DNA of 64,000 nt from Leptospira gomenensis. Lineage in GTDB: Bacteria; Spirochaetota; Leptospiria; Leptospirales; Leptospiraceae. The translations under genes and the position numbers were made by a program. Location of the stretch: NCBI RefSeq assembly GCF_004770155.1, contig NZ_RQFA01000026.1:137001-201000 (forward strand). The letters are read 5' to 3'. Below are positions 29,608 through 39,120 of this stretch, piece by piece. The notes under the pieces are model-generated. The model did no database searches, was not told the DNA's origin, and worked only from the letters and a program-made list of their open reading frames with translations. Each line of letters starts with the position of its first letter. Positions within the stretch are counted from its first letter, which is position 1.

Positions 29608-30066
29608 TTATTCTTCCTTTTTGCGGATGCAGGTCGTATTTTTTCGATCGAAAGGATTTATCACCCGCTCCGAATTCGTGATCCATTGTTTTCCAGTTTC
29701 GGGGCAGTGATAAAGAACCGCTCCGGATCGATCGTGATAGCCGATCACCCGCTGCAACAGGATTACGAGTTCCGAGTAGAATTTTTGTTTCGTTTTTGAA
29801 TTCGTCGTCTTTCCGAGTTCACGAACGATCGGAAGCGCCTTTATAAAAACCTCGGAATCTCTTTCCTTTTCGCCTCCTTTTTCCAAAAGTTTTTCCAGAG
29901 TTTCCGTAACCACGATCCCGTCCTTTTCGAGTTCGATCCGATCCGTAAGTTTGGAAAATTCCTCCAAAACGAAAGTAGGTTTTCCTTTGTGTGCGAACGA
30001 AGGACGGAATGAAAGTAAGACCATCGTTACTACGGAAAATTTAAGAATTTTAAACTGCCAATTCAT
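29608..30066 (-). CDS. Secreted hypothetical protein, possible DUF3347-like
   Basis: 152 residues with a signal peptide (KILKFSVVTMVLLSFRPSFA, cleavage about residue 25). The mature part is helical with a C-terminal CPETGKQWITNSERVINPF-type motif and a last Cys (NTTCIRKK). In the DUF3347 family of copper-efflux-related proteins a comparable CPM...W...NPYFG...C motif is found, so kinship is possible but not established. It converges on the acetyltransferase gene with 26 bases between stops. Confidence 0.6.
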   Translation of the reverse strand: MNWQFKILKFSVVTMVLLSFRPSFAHKGKPTFVLEEFSKLTDRIELEKDGIVVTETLEKLLEKGGEKERDSEVFIKALPIVRELGKTTNSKTKQKFYSELVILLQRVIGYHDRSGAVLYHCPETGKQWITNSERVINPFDRKNTTCIRKKEE

Positions 30067-30266
30067 CGATGAGAGTATAACCGAGTTCGCATAAAATCGA
30101 AAACAATATTACACGTTGAAACGTATAATTCCGATCGAAAAAAAATTCCCTCTTTTATAGGATCGTTCCACACGGATTTCGGAACTTCCGTAAACGAAGG
30201 ACATTCCTTAAGGTAGAACGTAAATTCTGAATCCGTATTCTTCTTAAAATCTAAAAAGGAGCTGAT

Positions 30267-31055
30267 ATGAAATACCAATTAGCGTTGATAACGGGCGCAT
30301 CGGGAGGATTGGGAAACGAGTTTTGCAATCAACTTGCCGCGGCCGGTAGCGATTTGATCGTAACGGATTTATCTTCGAGTTCCCTCAAGAAACTTCGGAC
30401 CGAATTGGAGACAAACTATAAAATCGCGGTCCATACGATAGAGGCGGATCTTTCTATTTCCGAAGGTCGAGATAAAATCCTATCCTACGTAACGAAGAAT
30501 CGGTTAACGCCGGATTTATTGGTCAACAACGCCGGACTCGGTTATATCGGAGACTTCGTAAACGAACCGGAATCCAGCTTCCTTACGATGATTCGAGTGA
30601 ACGTGGAAGCGTTGACCGAGATGACTAGAAAAATTCTTCCGATTATGATCGCAAACGGCAAAGGAAGAATTTTGAATCTCGCTTCCACCGCGTCCTTTCA
30701 ACCGGTTCCTTATTTTACGGTCTATGCCGCTAGTAAGGTTTTTGTTTTGTATTTTACGGACGGATTGAGTTTCGAACTCAAGGGAACGGGAGTCAGTGTT
30801 CACGCAGTTTCCCCCGGACCGATACGAACCCCTTTTTTCGGAAAAGCATTTCCGAAAGGTTTTAGATCTCCGGATCTATTTTGGCTGACTCCGACTAAGG
30901 TGGTAACGACCGCCCTCGCCGGAATGGAGAGAGGAAAAACCGTCATCGTAGTCGGTTGGGTAAATCATATTCAGAAAATTTTAACTTCGATTCTTCCGAG
31001 AAGGTCGGCGGCTTGGATCGGATCGATCGTCTTCTCCGTCGGGAAAAGCAGATAG
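30267..31055 (+). CDS. Short-chain dehydrogenase/reductase
   Basis: A 262-residue NAD(P)-dependent oxidoreductase of the classical SDR fold. Cofactor loop TGASGGLG at residues 9-16, NNAGLG near residue 90, catalytic Ser in NLASTASF and the YAASK pair (Tyr, Lys) near residue 155; PGPIRTPF closes the core. The start has a clear ribosome site (AAGGAG). The substrate is unknown; closest in type to DltE-like or SDR family proteins of unknown substrate. Convergent with map. Confidence 0.93.
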   Translation: MKYQLALITGASGGLGNEFCNQLAAAGSDLIVTDLSSSSLKKLRTELETNYKIAVHTIEADLSISEGRDKILSYVTKNRLTPDLLVNNAGLGYIGDFVNEPESSFLTMIRVNVEALTEMTRKILPIMIANGKGRILNLASTASFQPVPYFTVYAASKVFVLYFTDGLSFELKGTGVSVHAVSPGPIRTPFFGKAFPKGFRSPDLFWLTPTKVVTTALAGMERGKTVIVVGWVNHIQKILTSILPRRSAAWIGSIVFSVGKSR

Positions 31056-31078
31056 AATTAGAATTATGGAATATTCTT

Positions 31079-31837
31079 TTAGACTCCGTTGCTGGCGGTC
31101 AGAAGAATCGGTTCGTTTTCGGTAACGACGATGGTATGTTCCTGTTGGGCGACGTAACTTCCGTCGCTGGTTACGAGCGTCCATCCGTCCGAAGTTTCGA
31201 TTGCGATTTCCGATTTCGTGGAAATGAAAGTTTCTATCGCAAGCACCATTCCTGATTTTAATTTCTGGGAATATTTTTTGTCTTCATAACAAGGGATGTA
31301 TTTCGGAGCTTCGTGAAGACTTCCTCCCGTGCCGTGTCCCATTAAATTTTTGATCACGGTAAAACCGTGCGATTTCGCTTCTTGGTGGATCGCTTTGCCT
31401 ATGTCGCTGATACGATTTCCCGATTTGGCGGCCGCCAAACCTTTGTAAAGAGAGGTGCGAGAGCAGTTTACGAGGGAATCGAATACGGGATGTCCCACGC
31501 CGAGAACGAAGGAACTTCCGTTGTCTCCGAAATATCCGTCCAACTCCGCCGAAACGTCTATGTTTACGAGATCGCCGGCCTTGAGTATTTTTTTGGAGGA
31601 GGGAATTCCGTGCGCAATTTCGCGGTTTACGCTGATACAGGTGGTTCCGGGAAAATTGTAGGTTATTTTCGGGGCTGATTTCGCGCCGTATTTTGCAAGC
31701 AAATGAAACCCGAAGTCATCCAATTCTTTCGTGGACATACCGGGTTTTGCGAACGCCTTCATTTCCTTCAATACGAGTCCAACAATCCGGCCGATTTTTT
31801 TGAGTCCGACCAAGTCTTTTTCCGTTTCTATTGACAT
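31079..31837 (-). CDS. map: Type I methionine aminopeptidase
   Basis: Removes initiator methionine from new proteins. The 252 residues carry the metal ligands: Asp in NIDVSAELDGYFGDNG (two), His in MGHGTGGSLHE, Glu in MVLAIETF and QQEHTIVV. The type I core starts with GRIVGLVLKEMKAF, and the family loop CISVNREIAHGIP is present. ATG start. Convergent with the SDR gene; no ribosomal protein or adenylate kinase gene adjoins it, so it is not in the usual map operon. Confidence 0.96.
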   Translation of the reverse strand: MSIETEKDLVGLKKIGRIVGLVLKEMKAFAKPGMSTKELDDFGFHLLAKYGAKSAPKITYNFPGTTCISVNREIAHGIPSSKKILKAGDLVNIDVSAELDGYFGDNGSSFVLGVGHPVFDSLVNCSRTSLYKGLAAAKSGNRISDIGKAIHQEAKSHGFTVIKNLMGHGTGGSLHEAPKYIPCYEDKKYSQKLKSGMVLAIETFISTKSEIAIETSDGWTLVTSDGSYVAQQEHTIVVTENEPILLTASNGV

Positions 31838-32057
31838 AAGATTTCCTTATCCAACGTTTTTCTGGAAGTTCAGAGGGTCAAACCCTTCCTTTTTAACAAA
31901 TCTAATTTAAGAATAGGAAAATTCATTTTATAATTAAGTCGTTTATAATCCATTCGGATTATCTATCGACCAGTTTTGCCTTTTTTTCATTCTCGCTCGA
32001 AGAATCGTCCGAATCACTTCGTCTCTTTGTAGAAATTCCGAAAAGAAGCGATACAGA
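31838..32057. other. Divergent promoter region, map and cyclic-nucleotide-binding gene
   Basis: About 220 AT-rich bases between the divergent map and 32058 genes. Both promoters must lie here. I see no clear -35/-10 pair or dyad that I would call. Confidence 0.4.
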
Positions 32058-33095
32058 ATGGTGCCAGAATCTCCTAATTTGCTCAATCATATTCAGCCGA
32101 TCGATTATTCCAGAGGGCAGATCATTTTTCGCCAAGGGGATCCTTCCAAGGATCAGATGTTTTTTATTTCCAAAGGTTCGGTCGTTTTATCGGAAACTGT
32201 AGACAATAAGGAAAACGCGATTTGTAGGATCGGAGAAAATAATTTTTTCGGTGAAATGGCGCTTCTCACCGGCGGACGAAGGACCGCCTCCGCGATCGCG
32301 GCGACGGACGGAGTCCGATTGATTTCTTTGGATAGTCGTATCATGGAAAACATGATTCAAAAAAATCCTAAGTTCATGTTTCGGTTGTTGCTCACTGCGG
32401 CCAGTAGGCACTACAGGGAAGAATTATATTTTTCTAAATTACCTCGCTTCGTCAAAATCGATCCGTCTCAGCTTGAGTTTGCGCAGGATTATGAGAATTG
32501 CAGAATTCACAACCTCGGAGTTATTTCCAGAATTTACGGTCACCTCAGCAACTATTATCCGCCAGGAAAATATCTGTTTCATTCCGGCGAACCCGCTTCC
32601 GAAAAATTATGGTTCGTCCTTCAGGGGAAGTTGGTGTTGTGTAGAACGACTCGAGACGGTGTGGAATCCGAAGTCAGGGATTTTCATCCGGGAGATCTAC
32701 TGGATCTTTCTTCTTTGATCGGATCCAATCCGAGGGTTTTTTCCGTTAAGGCCGTGGACGACGTCGCCGTTATGACTTCGATAGACAGAAATCTTTTGTA
32801 TCGAGTGTTGACCTTAAACCCGAAACTTTTCTTCAACGTTTTTAAAACGATCGTGTACGACTTTACGATTCTCAGTCAATGTCTCAAGATTAGTAAGGAG
32901 GCGGAGAGGAACGTAAATTCCACCGAAACCGTATCCGCGGTATCCGTATCTCCCGAAGTTTCTTCGGATTCGGAATACGTCAACGGAGAAGGTTTGGATC
33001 ATCTCGCCGAGGAGGCTTCCAAAGCTAGCGAGGAGCCTTCGGAAACTTCGAACTCCCAATCCTCCGAACCTACGGAAGCGGCGGCTAATTCCTAA
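32058..33095 (+). CDS. Protein with two cyclic nucleotide-binding domains
   Basis: 345 residues, no HTH, no membrane segment. The first CNB domain (about 8-125) has the phosphate-binding cassette FGEMALLTGGRRTASA with both the Glu and Arg that cAMP-binding domains need. The second (about 165-285) has the same fold (GKYLFHSGEPASEKLWFVLQG) but a non-canonical cassette (GDLLDLSSLIGS), so it may not bind nucleotide. The C-terminal 45 residues are Ser/Glu/Ala-rich and disordered. A cytoplasmic cAMP effector is likely. Its end overlaps the convergent ammonium transporter/cyclase gene by 11 bases. Confidence 0.9.
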   Translation: MVPESPNLLNHIQPIDYSRGQIIFRQGDPSKDQMFFISKGSVVLSETVDNKENAICRIGENNFFGEMALLTGGRRTASAIAATDGVRLISLDSRIMENMIQKNPKFMFRLLLTAASRHYREELYFSKLPRFVKIDPSQLEFAQDYENCRIHNLGVISRIYGHLSNYYPPGKYLFHSGEPASEKLWFVLQGKLVLCRTTRDGVESEVRDFHPGDLLDLSSLIGSNPRVFSVKAVDDVAVMTSIDRNLLYRVLTLNPKLFFNVFKTIVYDFTILSQCLKISKEAERNVNSTETVSAVSVSPEVSSDSEYVNGEGLDHLAEEASKASEEPSETSNSQSSEPTEAAANS

Positions 33096-35190
33096 AACCG
33101 AAAAACAAATCTTCGGAAGGATCCCGTTTGCGACCGGTCAGAAGAAACGTATCGATTCTTCCTTTGCCTTTGATTTCGACGTCCTCGCGTTTTTCCAAAT
33201 GGAATTCTTCCGAGATCAACTCCGCCGTGCTCGGAGTCACTTGGATTTGTCCGCTCAAGCCGTGCGATTCCATTCTGCTGGCTACGTTTACCGCATCGCC
33301 CCAAATGTCGTAGATGAATTTTTTCGTACCGATGACTCCGGCGACCACGGGACCGGTGTTGATTCCGATACGCATGTCCAATTTGAGATTGCCTTCTTTG
33401 ATTCTGAAACGCTTCAACAGATCCATCATTTCCCAAGCCATATGAGCAATCGCTAATGTATGATCCTTTCTCGGTTGGGGAAGTCCGCCTACAACCATGT
33501 AAGCGTCGCCGATCGTTTTAATCTTTTCTAATCCGTATTTTTCCGCCATCAGATCGAATGCCGAAAAAACCTTGTTCAGGATGCGCACCACTTTTTCGGG
33601 ATGAAACTTCCCCGCGATTTCGGTGAATCCTACTATGTCCGCGAATAGGATCGTCGCCTCGCTGAAACTTTGTGCGATAACGGAGCTGTCTTTTTTAAGT
33701 TTGTCCGCGATCGTCTTCGGTAACACGTTCAGCAAAAGTTTTTCCGCTCGCTCCTGCTCTTTTTGTACTTTTGCGTAGGCCTTTGCAAGTTCCTTTCTGG
33801 CTTTTTCGTTTTCGTCGAGGGTGTTTCGAACCGTTCCCAATACCTGATTATAACGATCCGCAATTTGACCCACTTCGGTAAACGGCTCGACTGGAACGTC
33901 GTAACTCAAGTCGCCAGTTCGTTTTTGATGTTCCATTACGAGAAACAAATCTATGAGTTCGGTGGTCGCTTTGTGTTCCGAGATGTTTAAACCTTGGTAT
34001 TCCTCTTCCGGATCGACTCTGAGTTTGAAATAACGATTGATGACTGAGAAAAACAAAAAAGAAGTTCCGAACGCGAACGCGCCTATGGAAGCGACTCCGA
34101 TCAGTTGGACTTGTATTTGTCCCCATCTCGTTAAGCCGGAATTCAATATCTTAAGATCTCCGAAGATTCCCACGCAGATCGTTCCAAAAACGCCCATGCC
34201 GAGATGTACGGGCACCGCACCGACCGCGTCGTCTATTTTAAGTTTTTCTAATATGTCTTCTATCGGGGAAACCAGGATTCCGGCGATGACTCCTATCATA
34301 CCGGCTTCCAGAGCGTTTACGACGTTTGCGCAGGCCGTGATCGCGACCAAACCTCCGAGCGAACCGTTCAACGGTAGAACCGCGTCCGGATATCCTTTTC
34401 TGAACCAACCCACGAATAAGGCCGAGAACATAGCGGCTCCCGATGCCAATACCGTGTTCAACAAAACGGTCGGAACGTGTTTGTCGAAAGCCAGCGTACT
34501 ACCTCCGTTGAATCCGAACCAACCGACCCAAAGAATGATTCCACCTAACATCGCCAAGGGGAGATTACTTCCCGTAACTTTTCTAGGAGGTTCACCCGGG
34601 ACAAATCTTCCGGCTCGCGGGCCGACTACGATTAGAAACGCGAGCGCGACCCAACCTCCGACGCTATGTACCACCGAAGATCCCGCGAAATCGCGGAATC
34701 CGATTACTGATAACCAACCGTGGGTTTCGGATTGATACAAACCGGACCAGACCCAATGACCCGCGACGGGATATATGAATCCGGAAATAAGAATCGTGGA
34801 AATCACGTAGGAAATAAATTTCAATCTTTCCGCGATCGCGCCGGAGACGATCGTGGCCGCGGTGCCGCAGAATACCAACTGGAACAAAAAGAATGCGGGA
34901 CTCCATATATCGTCGGGAGGAAAAACGGGAAGAAACCAGGAAGTTCCGAAAAATCCCTTCCAGGAAGATCCGAACATTAATCCGAAACCTACGAACCAAA
35001 AAAGTACGGTTGCGATTCCGAAGTCGGCTATGTTTTTGATTGCGACATTGATCGAGTTTTTAGCCCTCGTCAGTCCCGATTCTAAAATTAGAAATCCTCC
35101 CTGCATCAACAGAACCAATCCCGAGCAGAGTAAGATCCAAAGAACGTCCGTAAGTGTTTTTTCAGTCGAGCCCATAAACATCAAATGCAT
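33085..35190 (-). CDS. Ammonium transporter fused to adenylate cyclase
   Basis: 701 residues. The first 400 form an Amt channel with eleven helices: FQLVFCGTAATIVSGAIAERL and GHWVWSG are typical, and the pore twin histidines are His175 (SSVVHSVGG) and His329 (VPVHLGMG). A linker (about 400-500) includes a HAMP-like or coiled-coil stretch rich in Glu/Lys. The end is a class III cyclase with metal Asp518 (LFADIVGFT), IKTIGDAYMVVGG and WGDAVNVASRMES; the Lys and Asp pattern (EKIKT, YDIWGD) fits ATP as substrate. So it may sense or transport ammonium and make cAMP. It is tail to tail with a cyclic-nucleotide-binding protein. Confidence 0.95.
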   Translation of the reverse strand: MHLMFMGSTEKTLTDVLWILLCSGLVLLMQGGFLILESGLTRAKNSINVAIKNIADFGIATVLFWFVGFGLMFGSSWKGFFGTSWFLPVFPPDDIWSPAFFLFQLVFCGTAATIVSGAIAERLKFISYVISTILISGFIYPVAGHWVWSGLYQSETHGWLSVIGFRDFAGSSVVHSVGGWVALAFLIVVGPRAGRFVPGEPPRKVTGSNLPLAMLGGIILWVGWFGFNGGSTLAFDKHVPTVLLNTVLASGAAMFSALFVGWFRKGYPDAVLPLNGSLGGLVAITACANVVNALEAGMIGVIAGILVSPIEDILEKLKIDDAVGAVPVHLGMGVFGTICVGIFGDLKILNSGLTRWGQIQVQLIGVASIGAFAFGTSFLFFSVINRYFKLRVDPEEEYQGLNISEHKATTELIDLFLVMEHQKRTGDLSYDVPVEPFTEVGQIADRYNQVLGTVRNTLDENEKARKELAKAYAKVQKEQERAEKLLLNVLPKTIADKLKKDSSVIAQSFSEATILFADIVGFTEIAGKFHPEKVVRILNKVFSAFDLMAEKYGLEKIKTIGDAYMVVGGLPQPRKDHTLAIAHMAWEMMDLLKRFRIKEGNLKLDMRIGINTGPVVAGVIGTKKFIYDIWGDAVNVASRMESHGLSGQIQVTPSTAELISEEFHLEKREDVEIKGKGRIDTFLLTGRKRDPSEDLFFGFRN

Positions 35191-35507
35191 GCATATATCC
35201 TGTAAAATTGAATCCCAAATTTTTCTCTTTACGAATCTTCGTTCGGTATCCGCGTTTTAAGGACGTGCAAAGGAAAGTTTCCGTTACAAGAACCGCACCT
35301 TATTTAAGAAATTCTTATGTCCGTGTTAAAACGAATTCCCAGTGATAAGAAACAAGATGCGATAACGTTGTAAAACGATTTCTGAAAATCACGCGAGTTC
35401 ATCGGAACTGCTATGTTTACGACGGAGAGACTATGATTAAAATTGAATACGTTTTTTATCTGTTAGGTCGTATCGAATACAATTTGCGGGTTCTTTGGAT
35501 GATTTGT
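35191..35507. other. Intergenic gap upstream of the ammonium transporter fusion
   Basis: About 317 bases holding the promoter region of the Amt/cyclase gene and the end of mltA. I looked for a sigma-54-type site (TGGC..TTGC spacing) and did not find one. A short plus-strand frame from about 35433 exists but its last 80 bases are antisense to mltA, so I do not call it. Confidence 0.4.
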
Positions 35508-36611
35508 TCACTTCTTCGGCAGGATCAAAAGTATCCTACCTTCCGAGTTGATTTTGCCGGCCGCGGATTCGGCCGTTTCGCCGGTACCTAAGAAATAATC
35601 CAAACGACCGTGTCCTTTGATTTCCGAACCTCGGTCGTGGACGAAGACGATTCGGTTTACGGCGTATTTAAGAGGAGATCGAAAGCTGAGTAGCGCCGGT
35701 AAACCCAAAGGAATTGCCGGGTCCATCGCGACGGAACGTTCCGGGATCAACTCGATTCCTCCTCCTCCGCGCGGAGCGAAGGATTCCCTTTTGAAAAAAA
35801 CGTATCTAGGATTCTGCAGAATCGCGTCTTTAACCTCTTTGGGAAATTCCGAAATACAGTTTCGAAGATCGGATGGAATCAGGCTTTTGCAGATTCCTTT
35901 CAGAGATTCTGCGGGACTGCGATATTTTCTTCCGTTATCCGCGGAATACGTTATGCGAAACGGAGATTGGCCGGGGATTTTAACTTTGGCGGAACCTTCC
36001 AGCTGAGCCAAATGCAGATCGACGATCCTGACATACGCTAACGCGGAGGTTTTCCCTTTCCATTCGGAATCCTTATTCAATTCAAGCCGCGTAGGATAAG
36101 GTGTAAAAACGTCGTTCTCCTTTTTTACGACTACGTTATCCGATTTTTTTTTTTGTAAGAAAAGATCGGAAGGAGTCTCCAATACGGGAAATTCGAATTC
36201 ACCTTCCGGATACCTTCTTCCTTCCATAAGAACTTCATAATATCCTGTTATTTTAGATTTTTCGTTTTTTGGACGGGTTTCCAATAATAGAAAATTCTTT
36301 TGAAACGCGGTTCTTTTTCGTTCAGGATCCTTTTCCTCGAAAATCCTCTTCAACGTGCGGAGAGAATCGGATAAATCCTTTTTACTATACGTTTCTCCGT
36401 AAATCGTAGTTTGCCAGTTTTCGGGAAGTTTTTTTATATAAAACTCGGATTGTCGAAAGGCTTTTTGCAGCGAAGTCCGGTCCGTATCGTGTTCGATGAA
36501 AGGATATTCCGAAACGTTACGAAAGCCTTCTTCGTTTAACGGTTCCGATCCTATATTAGTTTTAGAAAAAATGAATATAAGGAAAAGGATCCGAAAAAAA
36601 CTACGGATCAT
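35508..36611 (-). CDS. mltA: MltA-type lytic murein transglycosylase
   Basis: Cleaves peptidoglycan with formation of anhydro-muropeptides. 367 residues with a signal peptide ([18 protein letters not shown]); a lipobox Cys is not obvious, unlike E. coli MltA. The MltA domain runs about 115-290 ([43 protein letters not shown]). The C-terminal 3D domain has [28 protein letters not shown], including the aspartates of that fold. ATG start one base after the stop of the 7TM-AraC gene, so the two form one transcript; a signal could thus regulate wall turnover. Confidence 0.92.
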   Translation of the reverse strand: MIRSFFRILFLIFIFSKTNIGSEPLNEEGFRNVSEYPFIEHDTDRTSLQKAFRQSEFYIKKLPENWQTTIYGETYSKKDLSDSLRTLKRIFEEKDPERKRTAFQKNFLLLETRPKNEKSKITGYYEVLMEGRRYPEGEFEFPVLETPSDLFLQKKKSDNVVVKKENDVFTPYPTRLELNKDSEWKGKTSALAYVRIVDLHLAQLEGSAKVKIPGQSPFRITYSADNGRKYRSPAESLKGICKSLIPSDLRNCISEFPKEVKDAILQNPRYVFFKRESFAPRGGGGIELIPERSVAMDPAIPLGLPALLSFRSPLKYAVNRIVFVHDRGSEIKGHGRLDYFLGTGETAESAAGKINSEGRILLILPKK

Positions 36612-36612
36612 G

Positions 36613-38208
36613 TCAGATCGATTCCGGACGAACCATAAGTTTGTATTCGGAAGAAGTCATTCCGATCAGGCTTTTAAAGGATTTTTCCATTTCTCTCGCG
36701 GAACCGAAGCCGGCCCTTTGCGCGATCTCCGAACTTTTAAGATTGTTTCTGGTTTTTAAAAGATGTTTGGCTTCCTCTACTCTGAAGCGACTTATATAAA
36801 TATCGAACGAGGACGTATTTTCGGTTTTTTGAATGTATTCCTCTAACTCTTCCGAAGAGATTTTCAAAATGCTCGTCAGATCCTCTTTGGTTAGGTCCGG
36901 ATTTTTGAAAATTCTTTCCACCTTAAAAAGGTGGTCGAGACTGAACTGAATCGAGGGAGCTTTCGGGGTTCCGACCGGTTTTTCCAGTTTTTCCTGCAAT
37001 TGCTGAATATCGTATGCCCGGCTAATCGTTTTTCTTCGGACGAATTTTTCCCGATCCGAGAGGCTGATCATGACGACCACGTAGATCGCGGGAAGTGAAA
37101 TCACGTAAGCGTGTAGGGAATACTCGTTATACTTGATTAGATCCAAATAATATAAAGTCGTTATCAAAACGCTTCCCGCAATCGGAATTACGCAGAACAC
37201 GATTTTTTTGGCGGGCGCGAAACTTCCGATAACGGATAAAATCGAGATCAGGATCAACGCCACTACGATTACGAAACTCCAAGAAAACGACAGGACGACA
37301 AACGGACGGTTCGCAAAGAACGCCGATAAAATTCCGTAAGCCGTCAGAGCGGTCGCGCTTCCGACCAACGAAAAACGTACGAACTTAGAAGGTGATCCGG
37401 GAGATAAAAATTGATAAACGAAATAAGCGGAACACGCGAGCGCGAGGAAGGCGAAAAGGGGAGGGGTAATATTCTGGAATTCTGGCGCATACGGCCAAAG
37501 GTATTTATAGCCGTTTGCGAAACACGCCCATCCTTCCAACGATATAAAGATCGAAAAACCTACGATGCTTAGATAGATAGGATCCAGAGTCTGACGATAA
37601 ACGAAACCAGTCAAAAGGGTTATAAAAAGACTTAGAACGAGAACGAAAAGAATCAATAAATTTCTGAAATAATTTCCTCTTTGATATTCTAAACCCGACT
37701 CGAGTAAAAGCGGAAAATTCACGATCGAAGAAGTTTTGATCCAAAGATAATAGAGATGTTTTCCGTCCTTCGTCTCGGAAGGTTCAAGATGAAAAGTCGG
37801 ATAATAGTCGTCGATGGTTCTTTCCGAATAAGGAAAGCGGTCCCCGGAAATCTGTATCGAAGTTTTGGAAAAAAGCACAGCGGCGTCCAGAGTAACCTGC
37901 GGAATACGTAGAAAACAACGGGAGCGCGGATAATCGGTAACGGAAAAACGGATCCAAATTTCGTTTGGAATAAACCCGAATTTAAGAAGCGAGGTTTCCG
38001 CTTGCGTATACGCGAGGTTTTCGTCGGGTCCATTCGGAATTTCGTCGTTCGAATCCGAAGCCACGGCGATATCGATTCGTTCGAATCGGCATTTTTCCTC
38101 GTTAGGCGAAGCCTCCGCCGAGATCGGAAAATACGAAAGGATTACGAGAAAAAAGAATAAAAGGTGATTTCGTATTAATGTTTTATGTTTTGATAAACGA
38201 AGTGGCAT
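36613..38208 (-). CDS. 7TM receptor with AraC-type DNA-binding domain
   Basis: 531 residues from the ATG at 38208 (an upstream TTG start is unlikely; a signal peptide [18 protein letters not shown] follows the ATG). An extracellular DISM-like beta domain (about 45-175) precedes seven membrane helices (about 180-400) and a cytosolic helical linker, then an AraC-type HTH at about 450-530 ([55 protein letters not shown]). So it would be a one-component membrane-bound transcription regulator of a carbohydrate- or wall-related signal. mltA begins one base after its stop. Confidence 0.9.
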   Translation of the reverse strand: MPLRLSKHKTLIRNHLLFFFLVILSYFPISAEASPNEEKCRFERIDIAVASDSNDEIPNGPDENLAYTQAETSLLKFGFIPNEIWIRFSVTDYPRSRCFLRIPQVTLDAAVLFSKTSIQISGDRFPYSERTIDDYYPTFHLEPSETKDGKHLYYLWIKTSSIVNFPLLLESGLEYQRGNYFRNLLILFVLVLSLFITLLTGFVYRQTLDPIYLSIVGFSIFISLEGWACFANGYKYLWPYAPEFQNITPPLFAFLALACSAYFVYQFLSPGSPSKFVRFSLVGSATALTAYGILSAFFANRPFVVLSFSWSFVIVVALILISILSVIGSFAPAKKIVFCVIPIAGSVLITTLYYLDLIKYNEYSLHAYVISLPAIYVVVMISLSDREKFVRRKTISRAYDIQQLQEKLEKPVGTPKAPSIQFSLDHLFKVERIFKNPDLTKEDLTSILKISSEELEEYIQKTENTSSFDIYISRFRVEEAKHLLKTRNNLKSSEIAQRAGFGSAREMEKSFKSLIGMTSSEYKLMVRPESI

Positions 38209-38499
38209 TTTTAAAAAAATCGAGTCGAATTTCAAGGGTTTAAAAACCCTAACCTAAGATTGATTATCCTATCAATTCGTATCGCTCCAGTCAATATTTC
38301 GAAGGGCTCTAAAATTCTTTTTGTATCGGCGACTTTTTGGACGAGAAGTTTTGGAATCTTACTCCTTCCTCGGTCCGTTTTTTCGGCTAAAACGTAAAAA
38401 AGAAACGAAGGTCGGCGTTTTTCCGCCGAAACCTACCGACCCTTTTGCACGGATCGGTTCGGATCATTCGAAATGGGTGATCAAATTTTTCTTGACCAA

Positions 38500-38523
38500 A
38501 CTACCTACCGATAGGTAGGTAGT
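38500..38523 (+). promoter_or_regulatory. Perfect TetR-type operator upstream of the TetR gene
   Basis: Two ten-base arms, ACTACCTACC and GGTAGGTAGT, exactly complementary, around a GATA centre. It lies 3 bases before the TetR start codon and just after TTGACC, which may be a -35 box (38492-38497). Binding there would block transcription of the TetR/thioesterase pair. CTACCTACC sites are typical of TetR regulators of the AcuR/NemR kind. Confidence 0.85.
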
Positions 38524-38526
38524 TTT

Positions 38527-39120
38527 ATGAAAGTTTCCGGAGAAACCAGGGATAAGATCGCGTCTTTGGCGAGGGGGTATTTTCAAAGCGTAGGTTTTCA
38601 ATCCTTCAGTTTTCAGGATATCGCCGACGATTTAGGGATTAAAAAGGCGAGCGTTCATTATCACTTCCCCTCCAAGGAGGAATTGGGGCTCGAAGTGCTG
38701 GAAATTTATTATAAGGATTTTGCCGTTTATACCGCGAATTTGAAAGATCGTCCTCCGAGGGTGCGGCTTTTCGCATTATTCAAGTTATACGAAGCATATA
38801 CCGGCGAAAACGGAAAAATCTGTCCTTTCGGAGTCGTCGGAAGCGAATACTACGTTTTGTCGCAATCGATTCGGGACAAAACTCTCGTGTTGCACAATCA
38901 ACATCGCGACTTTTTGATTCAAACGTTAAGCGACGGTTCTAAGGAAGGGGTTTTTCTTCTTCCGTTGAACGCTCGGGAGACGGCGGATCTTTTTATGTCC
39001 GCGATACAAGGTTCGATGCAGATCTCTCGCATCCGTAAGGATAAGGATTTCTTTCCGAAAACGATCAAAAGTCTTAAATCTATGATTCAAATAAAGGAGC
39101 AAAAAAATGCCGTCCACTGA
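38527..39120 (+). CDS. TetR family transcriptional regulator
   Basis: A 197-residue repressor. The N-terminal HTH is clear (QSFSFQDIADDLGIKKASVHYHFPSKEELGLEVL, residues about 24-57). The ligand domain has one Cys in ENGKICPFGVVG, a position used for electrophile sensing in some relatives. ATG is 3 bases after the operator, so the transcript probably has a very short or no leader. It overlaps the thioesterase gene by 14 bases, so both are one autoregulated operon. Confidence 0.93.
   Translation: MKVSGETRDKIASLARGYFQSVGFQSFSFQDIADDLGIKKASVHYHFPSKEELGLEVLEIYYKDFAVYTANLKDRPPRVRLFALFKLYEAYTGENGKICPFGVVGSEYYVLSQSIRDKTLVLHNQHRDFLIQTLSDGSKEGVFLLPLNARETADLFMSAIQGSMQISRIRKDKDFFPKTIKSLKSMIQIKEQKNAVH

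Noticed and set aside
30063..30278. 71-codon leftward frame
   Set aside because: It overlaps the start of the SDR gene and the end of the secreted protein gene region, with no ribosome site and a composition unlike a real protein.
35191..35507. Sigma-54 promoter for the ammonium transporter fusion
   Set aside because: No GG/GC pair with the right 10-base spacing and consensus was found on the minus strand.
35433..35590. Plus-strand frame of about 52 codons
   Set aside because: Its second half is antisense to the end of mltA, and the first half is AT-rich with no recognisable feature.
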